Shown piece by piece: positions 1 to 9,870 of a stretch of DNA of 64,000 bases. Origin of the DNA: Dama dama (taxonomy: Eukaryota > Chordata > Mammalia > Artiodactyla > Cervidae); assembly GCF_033118175.1 (NCBI RefSeq), contig NC_083685.1, positions 120,164,501 through 120,228,500 on the forward strand. Direction: 5' to 3'. A model generated the notes under the pieces. That model saw only the letters and a list, made by a program, of their open reading frames with translations, searched no databases and was not told the origin of the DNA. The position numbers were made by a program, and so were the translations under genes. Position 1 is the first letter of the stretch. Each line of letters starts with the position of its first letter.

Positions 1-58
1 GCAAACCAAAGCCACAAACATCATGTCCCACTAGGACAGCTTTAATCAAAAATACAGA

Positions 59-338
59 CATGGAGAAGGCAATGGCAACCCACTCCAGTACTCTTGCCTG
101 GAAAATCCCATGGGCAGAGGAAGCTGGTAGACTGCAGTCTATGGGGTCGCGAAGAGTCGGACACGATGGAGCGACTTCACTTTCACTTTTCACTTTCATG
201 CATTGGAGAAGGAAATGGAAACCCACTCTAGTGTTCTTGCCTGGAGAATCCCAGGGACGGTGGAGCCTGGTGGGCTGCTGTCTATGGGATCACACCGAGT
301 CAGACACGACTGAAGCGACTTAGCAGCAGCAGCAGCAG
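59..338 (+). mobile_element. BOV-A2 SINE (two-unit) with AGC-repeat tail
   Basis: Two related monomers lie head to tail: each has the 'ggagaagg(c/a)aatgg(c/a)aacccactc' start, the 'cttgcctgga(a/g)aatccca' middle and the 'gagtcggacacga' end. The second runs into (AGC)n at 322-338. This two-unit form with an AGC microsatellite tail is typical of the ruminant BOV-A2 family. It is non-coding. Confidence 0.9.
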
Positions 339-627
339 AGGCAGGAGATAACTGAAGGAGAAATTGGGTGAAAGTGGTCAAAAGAAAAAAAAAAAAAAGA
401 AAGTGGTCAAAAGGAACAATCTTCCGGTTATAAAAGAAATACTAGAGATGTAATGTACAATATGATAAAAATAATTAATGTTATATATGAAGATAAATCC
501 TAGGAGTTCTCATCACAAGGAAAAAAAAGAACCTTTGTTATATTTCTTTAATTGTGTATATGTAAGATGATAGATGTTCACTAAAGTTACTGTGGTAATT
601 ATTTCCAAAAAAAAAAAAAAATACAGA
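339..627. other. A-rich intergenic stretch, nothing recognised
   Basis: AT-rich DNA with short A-runs (386-400, 606-621). I see no gene or clear repeat family. Confidence 0.5.
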
Positions 628-1430
628 CAATGCCAAGTGTTGGCCAGGGTGTGCCCAACTGGAACTTTTCCACATTGCTGGCAGGACTGTAAAATGGTAC
701 TTTCCTACCTTGGAAAAAGGCTTTCCAATTGGTGCTAGAGGTAAAGAACCCGCTTGCCAATGCAGGAGACATGAGAGGCACAAGTTCAATCCCTGGGTTG
801 GGAAGATGCCCTGGAGGAGGGCCTGGCAACCCACTCCAGTATTGTTGACTGGAGAATCCCATGGACAGAGGAGCCTGGTGGGCTATATAGTCCAGAGGAT
901 CACAAAGAGTTGGACACAACTGAAGCGACTTAGCACGCATGCACACACCTTGGAAAACACGGGGAAATCCACTCTTGGCAATCTACCCAAGATAACGAGC
1001 AAACCAAACATTCATGCAAAAACAAATGTAAATGTTCATAACAGACAAAAAGGAAACCAAAAGTGCATCAACTGACAAGTGAATACAAAACAAAATATGC
1101 TATACTTATACAATAAACAAGACAAAGTATACATTCTACACTATAGATGGACTGCAAAACCTTAGGTGAAATCACAAGACACCAGAAGGTTATATATTGT
1201 GTGATTCCACTAACATGAACTGTCCAGGAAAGACAAATGTACAGATGCAGAAAGCAGGACAGTGGTTGCCAGAGTCTGGGGGGAAAGAGGGCTTAGAGTA
1301 GGTGTCAACTACAAATAGTGCAAGGGAAACTCTCTTGGCCTGAGGATTATGCCCTTCTACAAATTTACTAAAAAATAATTGAATTGTCAACTTTGAACTG
1401 ATGGATTTTGTAAATTCTGCCTCAGTAAAG
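628..1430 (+). mobile_element. Old L1 3' fragment, split by a SINE
   Basis: The text at 650-717 ('ggcaggactgtaaaatggta' then 'ccttggaaaa') and at 957-1430 (including 'tgattccactaacatgaa' and 'gcaggacagtggttgcc') resembles the 3' part of old mammalian L1 elements in sense orientation. The two pieces are interrupted by the Bov-tA insertion at 718-946. No coding potential is left. Confidence 0.65.
718..946 (+). mobile_element. Bov-tA SINE nested in the L1 fragment
   Basis: It begins with the tRNA-derived head ('ggtgctagaggtaaagaacc', 'caagttcaatccctggg') and ends with the Bov-A tail ('gagttggacacaactgaagc'). An 11-bp direct repeat, ACCTTGGAAAA, flanks it at 707-717 and 947-957. This is a target-site duplication in the older L1. 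Confidence 0.88.
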
Positions 1431-1539
1431 CTGACTTTCTATGTCTTAAATATTTTTATTTGAATAAGGTAAAAAGTTTTAGTTCATCACAGGGTTTTTA
1501 AATTAATACGTTTATTTATTACAGTGTAGATGCTCTGGG

Positions 1540-1588
1540 GGGGTCGCAGAGTCGGACACTACTAAAGTGACTTAGCAGCAGCAGCAGC
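1540..1588 (+). mobile_element. Severely truncated BOV-A2 tail with target-site duplication
   Basis: Only the last ~50 bp of BOV-A2 are present ('gggtcgcagagtcggacact' to the AGC tail). A 12-bp direct repeat, AGATGCTCTGGG, occurs at 1528-1539 and 1589-1600. This marks a complete but strongly 5'-truncated insertion event. Confidence 0.8.
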
Positions 1589-1688
1589 AGATGCTCTGGG
1601 TCTGCTCAGTGATCTACTCTGCTTTTCAGATCCTTGTTATGAAAGCATTTGATACTGTGAAAATGCTGAAATAAATGTCCTTATGTTT

Positions 1689-1880
1689 GGGACTTCCCTG
1701 GTGGTCCATTGGCTAAGACTCCTCGCTCCCAATGCAAGGGGTCTGGGTTCAATTCTTGGTCAGGGAATTAGATTCCACAAGCCACATCTAAAAGAACCTG
1801 CACACTGCAAGGAAGATCGAAGATCCTGCAGGTCACAACTAAGACCCGTCGCAGCCAAATGAACATATATATTTTTAAAG
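1689..1880 (+). mobile_element. CHR-type tRNA-derived SINE
   Basis: It has the hallmark 'gggacttccctggtggtcca' head, the B-box-like 'gggttcaattcttggtcagg', 'attccacaagcc', and the 'cgcagccaaat' end. These are features of the cetartiodactyl CHR SINE group. Confidence 0.82.
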
Positions 1881-2377
1881 TCCTTGTAAGTAAATCTTTG
1901 AACACAGCCACAGTTCTTTCCTCAGAATACTGTTAAGGTTCAAGGTATACTTTCACAGCCCTCCCCAGCCACACTGCGTGCTCGGGGTGTGGCCACGCCA
2001 TGTCATGTCACATCTCTTAAGATTCTTTGCTAATCTGACAAAAGGTTCAAAACAGTGTCATCCCTCCCTCCCCCAGAAATGTGTCACATTCCAAAAAGGT
2101 CCAGCTCCTGCCAGTCCAACCTGTACCTTCAGAAAGGATGGAGGGCAGGGACACAATGTCAGTACTGGATGTTGTGTTGCCAGCCAGAGAGAGTTGTGGG
2201 AGACTCGAAGGACCAGTGACCCTGGTCCTTCAACAGGACACTGCAAGGAGCAGAGACGATGATCCTATTATGAAGATACTAGTACAGCTGACGCCATGTA
2301 CAAAGCTCTAACCAAAAGTAAAACCACTCAGTACAATCAAGGAAAATAATGTTTAGATCTATAGTGATAAATTTGTT

Positions 2378-2672
2378 GGATTTCCCTGGTGGTACAGTGG
2401 ATAGGAATCCCCCTGCCAATGTAGGGGACATGGGATCAATCCCTGGTGCAGGAAGATCCCACATGCTGGGGAGAAACTAAAGCCTGCGTGATGCAAGTAC
2501 TGAAGCCTGTGTGCCTACAGCCTGAGCTCCCGAACAAGAGAAGCTGCCGCAGTGAGAAGCCCATGCATCACAACGAAGAGTAGCCCCTGCCTGACACTAG
2601 AAAAAGCCCACAGGCAGCAATGAAGACCCCATGCAATCAAAACTAAATACAGATAATTAAAAAAAAAAGAAT
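2378..2672 (+). mobile_element. CHR-type SINE, near full length
   Basis: It starts 'tttccctggtggtacagtgg', carries the 'gatcaatccctggtgc' B-box-like segment and the degenerate 'agaagctgccgcagtgagaa' body, and ends in an A-rich tail. This is the longer ~290-bp form. Confidence 0.85.
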
Positions 2673-3767
2673 TTTTTAATTTTCTTGGTTGGTATTCCAG
2701 GTACTTACTGCTCTATAAATTACTACAAAACTTGGCGTGAAACACACATTTTATTATGGTCACAATCCTGATGGTCAGGGAGTGAGATGATACAGGTTTG
2801 CCTCGTGCCACAAAGCAGGTCTTCTGGGTCTTCAGCCCCTATTTTCATATTAAGAGAAGCCACACCCCCAGATTCATCCTCACCTGAGTCCTGACCAGAA
2901 ACCATTATGGGATGAGACTTTGGGGGGTCCTGAGAGGCAGTGTGTGGTAGAAGGCCACACATCATCCTTTGCTTCTCTTCCCATTGAGAGGTGGAATCTA
3001 CTCTGTTATGAAGTGATTTCTGTTATGATTACTACTCACCTTGTGTGAAACTCATGGGATTTAAGCTATGTGAAGATATGTTAAGTAGTTAAAAATAAGA
3101 GTCACACTGGCCAATGTGAACTTCCATGTTAGTTGTTTTGAAATGTCTGCTGTAGCACTGTATCTTAAGTGATAAACTAAGAGTATTACTTTATACAAGA
3201 AGCTTGAAAGATGATGCCACTCAAAGAAAAAGAACAACTGTTAAGAGTCAAGACCCCTCTCCCTAGGGTTAACTGCTTCTCCTTAAGAAGAGACCACTAC
3301 ACCCGTTACTTTGAAGACTCTTTCTGTGAAGGAACCTACTCCATACTGCTGAGAGCTGTTCCAGCTATTTCGGACACTGCCAGAGGCCCTGCTGGAGCAG
3401 AAGGCAACTTCCCATTCATGTTTGTCTTGAGACCTGTGGCTCTGCGACTAAAGACGCAGATCATGCTTAGAGGGCTCCATCTCAAGCTTCTCCCTGGAGT
3501 GGTTCATTACCCCCTAGTCCCTGCTTTGTAATTGTGTGTAATATAAACTGAGTGATTTGTGAACTCAATGTTGGCTACTGTTTCATATATCTCTATTTCT
3601 GATTCTCACCTGCTCTTACTGCTGGGCCCTGTCCTTCCTTCAGGCACAGAAAACAGGTTTCTTGGAACATTTGTTTTTGAAGTCCCAGTGGCCAAAATAC
3701 CGCAGGAGCGCTATGCAAGATGGTCATCTTTTTGTTATTGTTTTCATTTTATCACTTCAAGCAGCAT
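2673..3767. other. Intergenic stretch, no gene recognised
   Basis: AT-rich at 2690-3180. A 106-codon open frame at 3211-3531 (+) has no recognisable domain, no good start context and no neighbouring splice structure, so I do not call it a gene. Parts may be old LTR or L1 sequence that I cannot place. Confidence 0.4.
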
Positions 3768-3858
3768 ATGTGATCTTAGTTCCCTGACCAGGAATTGAAC
3801 CCGTTCCCCCTGCATTGGCAGCTCAGAATCTTAACCACTGGACCACCAGGGAAGTTCT
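3768..3858 (-). mobile_element. CHR-type SINE fragment, minus strand
   Basis: The reverse complement gives the family head: 'gaccaccagggaagtt' at the right end and 'agttccctgaccaggaattg' at the left. Only the tRNA-like head is kept. Confidence 0.8.
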
Positions 3859-4099
3859 GGAGTGGTTTGTTACGTAGCAGGTGGGATGATGGTAACGCTG
3901 TTATTAACTCCAAAAGGACCTTTTTACTTAGAATATTGTGTGTAAAAAAAAAAAAAGAATATTGTGTGTAGAAATACATGTGAAAATATATATGGTAAAA
4001 GAAGTGACATTTAAGCTTTGCTTCAAACTCACTCATGTGGTAAGGAGATGAGGGCAAAGATGACAAAGGGTTGGAGAAAAGCTGGAGGGCACCTACAGA

Positions 4100-4671
4100 A
4101 GCTGACGGTATATACTCCGGGCTTCATATTCTTCTTTCTACCTTCATCCATGTGGTGGGCCACCTCCAAGATGGCTGAATGGCCCAGCACAGCTCCTTGT
4201 CCTCATGTCCCTGTGGTCCCCTCCAGCACTGTACTGGGGAAGCTCCACGTGACCAGCAGGAGTAGAAGCAATGGCACCTCTGATACTAGGTTGTAAAGGG
4301 CACTGTGGCTTTGTTTTGGGCACTTGCTGTTTCCCTGGCTCTAATTCTCTTTCTGAGACCTCACTCGGGAAAAGCCAGCTGCCTTACAGAGAAGCCAGAA
4401 GCTGTGGGCAGCAGGGAACTAAATCCTCCAACCAACAGCCTGTGAGGATCAGAGCCTCCTGCCCACAGCACGTGCATAAGCTTGGAATTCCTGCAGATCC
4501 TGAAACCAGGGCCCTGGCTCACAGTTCAACCACAACCTCACTAGACTGGAGCCAGAAACACCCAGCAGAGCGCTCCCTGATCCTCGGTGAAGACAGTGTA
4601 TATTGGTCGTTCTAAGCTGCTAAATTCCAAGGTTATGTTTTTACACAGCAATAGGTGACTAATATAACAGA
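4100..4671 (+). mobile_element. MaLR-type (MLT1/MST-like) LTR fragment
   Basis: The 3' half has the order of motifs seen in mammalian ERVL-MaLR LTRs: 'gccagctgcc', 'gagcctcctgcccacagc', 'caaccacaacctcactagac', 'gagccagaaacacccagc', 'ctaagctgctaa' and the terminal 'ttttacacagcaataggtga'. The left boundary is uncertain. It is an old non-coding LTR, and no internal retroviral gene is seen next to it. Confidence 0.55.
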
Positions 4672-5039
4672 GTTTGATAGTTTTCAAAAAGCACTTAGGT
4701 TATCGAAAAACAAACTTTGCTGTGTCAGCGATTCTGCAGTGTAGCAGGACAGAGGACGAGGGCGGCCGGGTCTAGCGGCGCGCTTTGCAGGTGCGCCAAC
4801 AGAAAGCCTCAAAAGCGTGTATGGAATAAATACAAGATAGGAATGCTCTGCCTTTGGCCAATTCAACTTTCTACATGTTAAGCTGACCATGTGACTCTTA
4901 GTTACAGAAAACTCGCAAATATTCCCCCCAAATTAAGACATTTCCAAGATACCAAGGTCAATATTTCACATTAGGTTCTGTACCTAAAAAGGCACCCCAC
5001 CACGCGCAATCCAGGGGTGTGTGTTTGTGATGACTCGGG

Positions 5040-6480
5040 TGTGAAGCATTTGAGGTCCTGCACTCCGAGAGGAGGCGGCGAAGAGATGCGTGCTAGACCG
5101 GCGTCGGGAGCGCAGGCTCCGCCAGGCTGGCTACAAATCATAGGCCCTGCTTGGGGCTACAAAATGCTCGCTGGTTGAACGCGGGGGCATGTGTCCGATA
5201 GTCGCCACGCCGGGTGGCGTCTGGGCTAGGAGCTCCCAAAAGGGCGACCGCATGCTGACTTGGTCTGGAAGGGGAAAGACCTGGAGAGAGCTATTTGAAC
5301 ACCCGTGGAAGAACTTCCGACTATAACTTCCGGGGGAGCGGACAGCGGCGAGTGGGCGCGAAGGTAGCTTAAGGCCGGAAGGCTGCCACTCGCGGACCCC
5401 GGTTCCTTGAGGGGACCGGCTATGCCGGCTCGTCCCCGCGGCGTGATGGCTGCGTGCCCTCGGAAGGAGAGATGCCCGCTGATGGAGACGCGCCCGTGAC
5501 ACACGCGCGTCCCAGCACCTCGCAGAAATGCCATGCCGCGCCCAGGTTTCCCGTCGGGCTCAGCGAGACCGTCTCACTCCCAGGCCCCTTCAGCTTGCCG
5601 GCTGACTCCTGGGGATACCCGAGACTAAGAAACGCCTGTGGCAAAGGGCACAGAAGCCCCAACCGCATCAGTCTCTGCCGCGCTGCCCAAACGGACGCGC
5701 CCACAAGGCCGGTACGCAAGATGGCGGCGGCGCGCTGCCGGCAGCTCCTCGCACATGCGCTATCCGCGGCCCGCCCGGCGCGAGCGGAAGTCGCGTGACC
5801 CCGGAAGTGGCCGGCAGGGCGCGCGCGGGCGGGGCGGCGACGTTCGTCATTCTGTGCGGGAGGGAGCGCGAGAGCGGCGCGGACGATCCTCCGGTGAGTG
5901 CGGGCGGCGGGGCCAGCGAGCGCGGTGGGCACGGCGGGCGAGGTGGCCGCGGGGAAGGAGGCCGGGGCCTCGCCTTTGTTCTCGCTTCCCGCCCCGCCCG
6001 CCAGTCCCGCTGGGGGAATCTGCGCAGGGCGGGGGCGGCATTGACAGCGGGCGGCGCCCCGGGCGCAGGGCGGGCCCACGTGCGATCGGGGGCGCGGGGA
6101 TCTGGAGGCGGGGGCGCGGGTGCCGGGGGCGGGAGCCGGGGTCTGTGCAGACCTCTTTTGTGGTCGCTGCTCGTACCCGGCAGCCCCCTCCTCGCTGGTG
6201 CGCGCGGACCGGGGCCAGGCGGGACGCCTCCTCTCCTGGGAGGTGAGGTCCCTGCGCCCCACCCTGCTTGCCGGGCCTCGCCTGGCCCAGATTGCAGGCC
6301 CTGCGGAAGTGCGGGCCTCGCCATCGCACTTAAATGATTTTGTCGCCTGCGGCCGCGCTTGGGTGACGTTAGGGCGTGAGCCTTCTAGAGGAATTCCAGA
6401 GGAAGCTGCAAGGAAGCTTGGAAAAACGAGCCGGCCCCACCCTGCTTGTGGCGGCCGGGCGGTTCCGGGTCCCCAGCGGC
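5040..6480. promoter_or_regulatory. CpG island / ARHGDIA promoter region
   Basis: Dense CpG and high GC contrast sharply with the AT-rich flank. ETS-type sites occur at 5313-5319, 5326-5333, 5375-5382, 5784-5791 (GCGGAAGT) and 5801-5809 (CCGGAAGTG). A YY1-like AAGATGGCGGC lies at 5718-5728. There is no TATA box. The ARHGDIA first exon ends inside the island at 5893. Several long open frames on both strands here are GC artefacts. Confidence 0.8.
5830..5893 (+). other. ARHGDIA: ARHGDIA untranslated exon 1 (start approximate)
   Basis: The GC-rich leader ends at a consensus donor, ...CCTCCG|GTGAGT, with the intron starting at 5894. The transcription start is not visible. I place it just downstream of the ETS/YY1 cluster. 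The intron would run to the acceptor at 7404-7405. Confidence 0.6.
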
Positions 6481-7405
6481 CCTTTGTAAGATCTGGTCCT
6501 CATGCACGTCCCGGCATTGGCTGTCTTTACTGGCAACCGGTGGCCCTGACCCACCTCCCACACCGCCGGGTCTAGTCTGAGTAGGTCTCAGATACTCCTC
6601 AGGGATTCTGTGGGGTGCGACGGTCATCCTGAGCGAAGGAAGTCCTGTGGCTGCCCCATCACTTCTCGCTTTGACAGCACTGCTCTGGGCTCTTCTGGGG
6701 CTGGGGCGGAAGGAGGATCTTGAGACTACCCATCACATGGCTGCAGCAGTTTCCAAATTTTAGGTCACAGACCCTCACAGTTAAGAGATTGGTTTGTCAG
6801 ACAGGTAGGGTCTTTCACACCATTTTAGGACTTACCTGTGGGACTTAGGCTAGCCCTGTCATCTGAGCCCTAGGAGAGCCCTGTGTTTGGGTTGGAGTGA
6901 GACATGACTGACCCATGTCCTGCACAAAGGCCTTGGTTTGTAGCTGGGGCGTTTTCGAAGGAACAGGCTGGTCAGAACCCAGCAAGAGGGGTTCTTTAAG
7001 GGGAGGGCCTGAGCAGCTCAGAACAGGAAGCAGCTCTTGGTTCTGATGCTTCGTGGTTGGACCCAGGTGCTGCTGCTTCCTGGGCAGCAGGGGAGCTTGG
7101 TTCCCTCTGAGAGCAGGCTGCAGCTTTCATTTAGCTCTGGATGCTGGGGTGAGGGTCCTATGAGGTGGGCAGGGCGAGGAGGTGGCCCCTTTGGGCTTCA
7201 GGAGCCTGTGTCTGGGCCATTTTCAAAGTTCTGGTTGTCAACTGCCTTCCTGTTACAGAACGTGCACTTCCCCTTGGGCCCAGGTTGGGGGCTTGGCCAC
7301 CTGCAGAGAGCCAGTGCAGATCACTTGCTGGTCCTGCAGAAGGGCAGATGGGGACACATTGTGGGTCCCTCCAGGCTGCCACAGCCCCTGCTACCCTGCT
7401 CACAG

Positions 7406-7432
7406 GTGTCTCACATCCAGCTAGAGGTGAGT
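7406..7432 (+). other. ARHGDIA: ARHGDIA 5' UTR part of exon 2
   Basis: The acceptor 'ctgctcacag' ends at 7405 and the exon begins GTGTCTC. A perfect donor-like string GAG|GTGAGT (7424-7432) sits immediately before the ATG at 7433. Confidence 0.6.
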
Positions 7433-8695
7433 ATGGCTGAGCAGGAACCCACAGCTGAGCAGCTGGCACAGATTGCTGCGGAGAACGAGGAGGACGAGCA
7501 CTCAGTCAACTACAAGCCCCCGGCCCAGAAGAGCATCCAGGAGATCCAGGAGCTGGACAAGGACGACGAGAGTCTGCGCAAGTACAAGGAGGCCCTCCTG
7601 GGCCGTGTGGCTGTGTCTGCTGGTAAGTGGGCCCTGGTGGGGTGTGTGGACACCTGTCACTTTTCTGGGTGTCCGCCACTATTTTCCCCGCTGGAGGAGC
7701 TCTAACTTGCTGTCACTCTGCAGACCCCAATGTCCCCAATGTTGTGGTGACCAGACTGACCCTGGTGTGTAGCACTGCCCCGGGCCCCCTGGAGCTGGAC
7801 CTGACAGGTGAGTGGCATCTCTAGGCTCCTGCCTGGGGCTCCCTGGCACTCTGCTGCTTCTGCTAAAAATAATTTGTTGAGGTGCTGGTGCCCTCTTGTG
7901 GGGAGCATAGGAAGTGCAACCAAGTGGTCTTAAGGCTCTGGCTTTGGTGTGGCCTGGGATTAGGGGTGGGGTGGGTCTGGGTGTGTCTGGGTGTCTGGCC
8001 TGGGGTGCCAAGGGGTGTGTGTGTGTGTGTGTGTTTGGTGTGGCCTGGGATGCCAGGGGGTGGGGGTGTGAGAGGTGCAGACGGGGCACCCCACCAGGGC
8101 CGGAGTGGCTTCCCCTACCTGAACCTCCTAGTGTGGCATTCCTCTCAAACGCAGGTGATCTGGAGAGCTTCAAGAAGCAGTCCTTTGTGCTGAAGGAAGG
8201 TGTGGAATATCGGATAAAAATCTCCTTCCGGGTAAGGAGGAGGCTCAGGGGGGCGCTGGGGGCTCGGACTGGAGAGTCTGGCTGAGCCCCGCTTGGGTGC
8301 CTCCTTGCAGGTGAACCGAGAGATCGTGTCCGGCATGAAGTACATCCAGCACACGTACAGGAAAGGCGTGAAGAGTGAGTGGGGGGGGGGGCCACGAGGA
8401 GGGAGGCGGCCACCCAGGGGCTCACGGGGCATCGGGAGGGAGCGGGGGAAGGCCGGGCTCTGCTCCCTGACGGACGCCCTCCCTGCACCCCGCAGTTGAC
8501 AAGACCGACTACATGGTGGGGAGCTATGGGCCCCGGGCGGAGGAGTATGAGTTCCTGACCCCCATGGAGGAGGCGCCCAAGGGCATGCTGGCTCGAGGCA
8601 GCTACAACATCAAGTCCCGCTTCACAGACGATGACAGGACTGACCACCTGTCCTGGGAGTGGAACCTCACCATCAAGAAGGAATGGAAGGACTGA
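7433..8695 (+). CDS. ARHGDIA: Rho GDP-dissociation inhibitor 1 (RhoGDI alpha), 5 coding exons
   Basis: It binds prenylated Rho, Rac and Cdc42 in the cytosol, keeps them GDP-bound and shuttles them off membranes. Coding exons are 7433-7622, 7724-7807, 8155-8231, 8311-8374 and 8496-8695, all with GT-AG introns and joining in frame to 204 codons, the family length. The start MAEQEPTAEQ is the known N-terminus; the open frame continues upstream only through the leader and intron. Residues 1 to about 66 form the acidic flexible regulatory arm that contacts the GTPase switch regions. Residues from about 67 to 204 form the immunoglobulin-like fold with the geranylgeranyl pocket. Ser101 and Ser174, PAK1 targets in the human protein, are both present. 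The 3' UTR continues to the AATAAA at 9848. The order with P4HB matches the human locus. Confidence 0.97.
8016..8033. repeat. (GT)n run with a duplicated 18-mer in ARHGDIA intron 3
   Basis: A GT dinucleotide run lies between two exact copies of an 18-mer, TTTGGTGTGGCCTGGGAT, at 7943-7960 and 8034-8051. This is a small local expansion in the intron. Confidence 0.75.
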
Positions 8696-9870
8696 GCCAC
8701 GCCGGGAGGCGGGCAGGGCGGGCGGACGGAAGGACGGACGTGCCCCACCCCACCACCCCACCCTTCCCGACCCCAGACCAAAGTGCTGACAGGGCCCGCC
8801 CACGCTGCCACCACTGCCCCCGGTCTGCCTCCTGACTGGCCTGTCCCTCCTCCACCCTTCCAGCCCGCTGGCCCCAGCCTCCTCGGTGGTCTAGTGTTGT
8901 TGCTGCTTCCGCCTGTGCTGTGGGGAGGGAGGCCTCTACCTCCCCTTCTGTATCCCTCGAGATTCCCCCACTGTCCTGACCCGACCTGAGTCCTTGGCAT
9001 GGGAGTCAGGCATCGCAGTGGGGCTCAGGGTGCTCAGGTCCCCTGGGCCTTTCCTGTTATGTTACCTGGACTCCTGTCGCCCCCTTCCTGGTGGGGGTGG
9101 GGTGTACCGCGTGGGGCCTTGTGGGGCCGGTTTTCCTCCAGCTTTCACCTCTCCCCGGTCAGTCCATCCATCACTGTCAGTAACGGTCTAACCATGATGC
9201 CTTAACATGTGGAACGTGTGCTGTGGGGGCGTCACTAACCTCTAACCCTGTGTCTGCATGAGCATGTGGTGTCTCCCCCCCACCCCCCACCATCCCTACC
9301 CCGTCCGTGATCCCCGTGGCCTGGGAAGGCTTCTGGGATGTGCTGGTCCCTAGTCTGCCCTGGCCTGGCCAGGCCCGCGGGGACAGCTCCAGGGGCTTGG
9401 GAAAAGCCAAATTGCCAAAACTCAAAAGTGGCCTCCAGTCCCATCTGGGAGGCTGGGTGTCCTCACACCTCTGCCTTCTTTGTCCCAGTGGGCAGTGCCT
9501 AGAGCCCACGGCCCCAAGAGAGAGCCCTCGGCAGACAAAGCCAGTGGCCGAGCCTTACTTGTCCCTCCTGGCCTGCAGGCCTGGAGTCGTGTGCCTGGCC
9601 CGTCAGTATTTATTGCCTCCATATGTGCCGTCCTCTGGGCCCGCTGGCCTGCCGCCTCTGCCCCAAGGCTCGGTGCCACCATCCCCAGCAGGCCCTCCCT
9701 GGACCCAGCCAGGACAACCGTGGGACCAAGCTTGCACCGCTGGAGCCGTCCCCTCTGCCCCCACCCCACCCGACCCCACCCTCCCCGGTCAGGCCCGGGC
9801 CTAGAATGCACAGGAGCCTGTCCCTGCTTCTCCTTTTCTGACCGGGAAATAAACTTCCCCCTAAGGAGCC
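8696..9870 (+). other. ARHGDIA: ARHGDIA 3' UTR
   Basis: About 1.15 kb of GC-rich non-coding sequence runs from the stop codon to just past the poly(A) signal. No further coding exon fits. The family has a long 3' UTR of this kind. Confidence 0.8.
9848..9853 (+). terminator. ARHGDIA: Poly(A) signal AATAAA of ARHGDIA
   Basis: Canonical hexamer within GGGAAATAAACTTCC, followed by GT-rich sequence (TGTCTGCTGCTGTCTCC). Confidence 0.9.

Noticed and set aside
718..946. tRNA-like A/B box sequences (also in the other SINEs)
   Set aside because: They belong to tRNA-derived SINE heads; no intact cloverleaf tRNA gene was found.
3211..3531. 106-codon plus-strand frame in the left intergenic region
   Set aside because: No recognisable family. 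The region lies between repeats, so it is more likely decayed repeat or random.
5420..6337. Several overlapping long open frames on both strands in the ARHGDIA CpG island (up to 280 codons)
   Set aside because: High GC removes stop codons; composition is Arg/Pro/Ala/Gly-rich, there are no domains, and both strands are open at once.
7679..8803. 374-codon minus-strand frame across ARHGDIA exons 3-6
   Set aside because: It is antisense to real coding exons and runs through their introns. It is a shadow frame.
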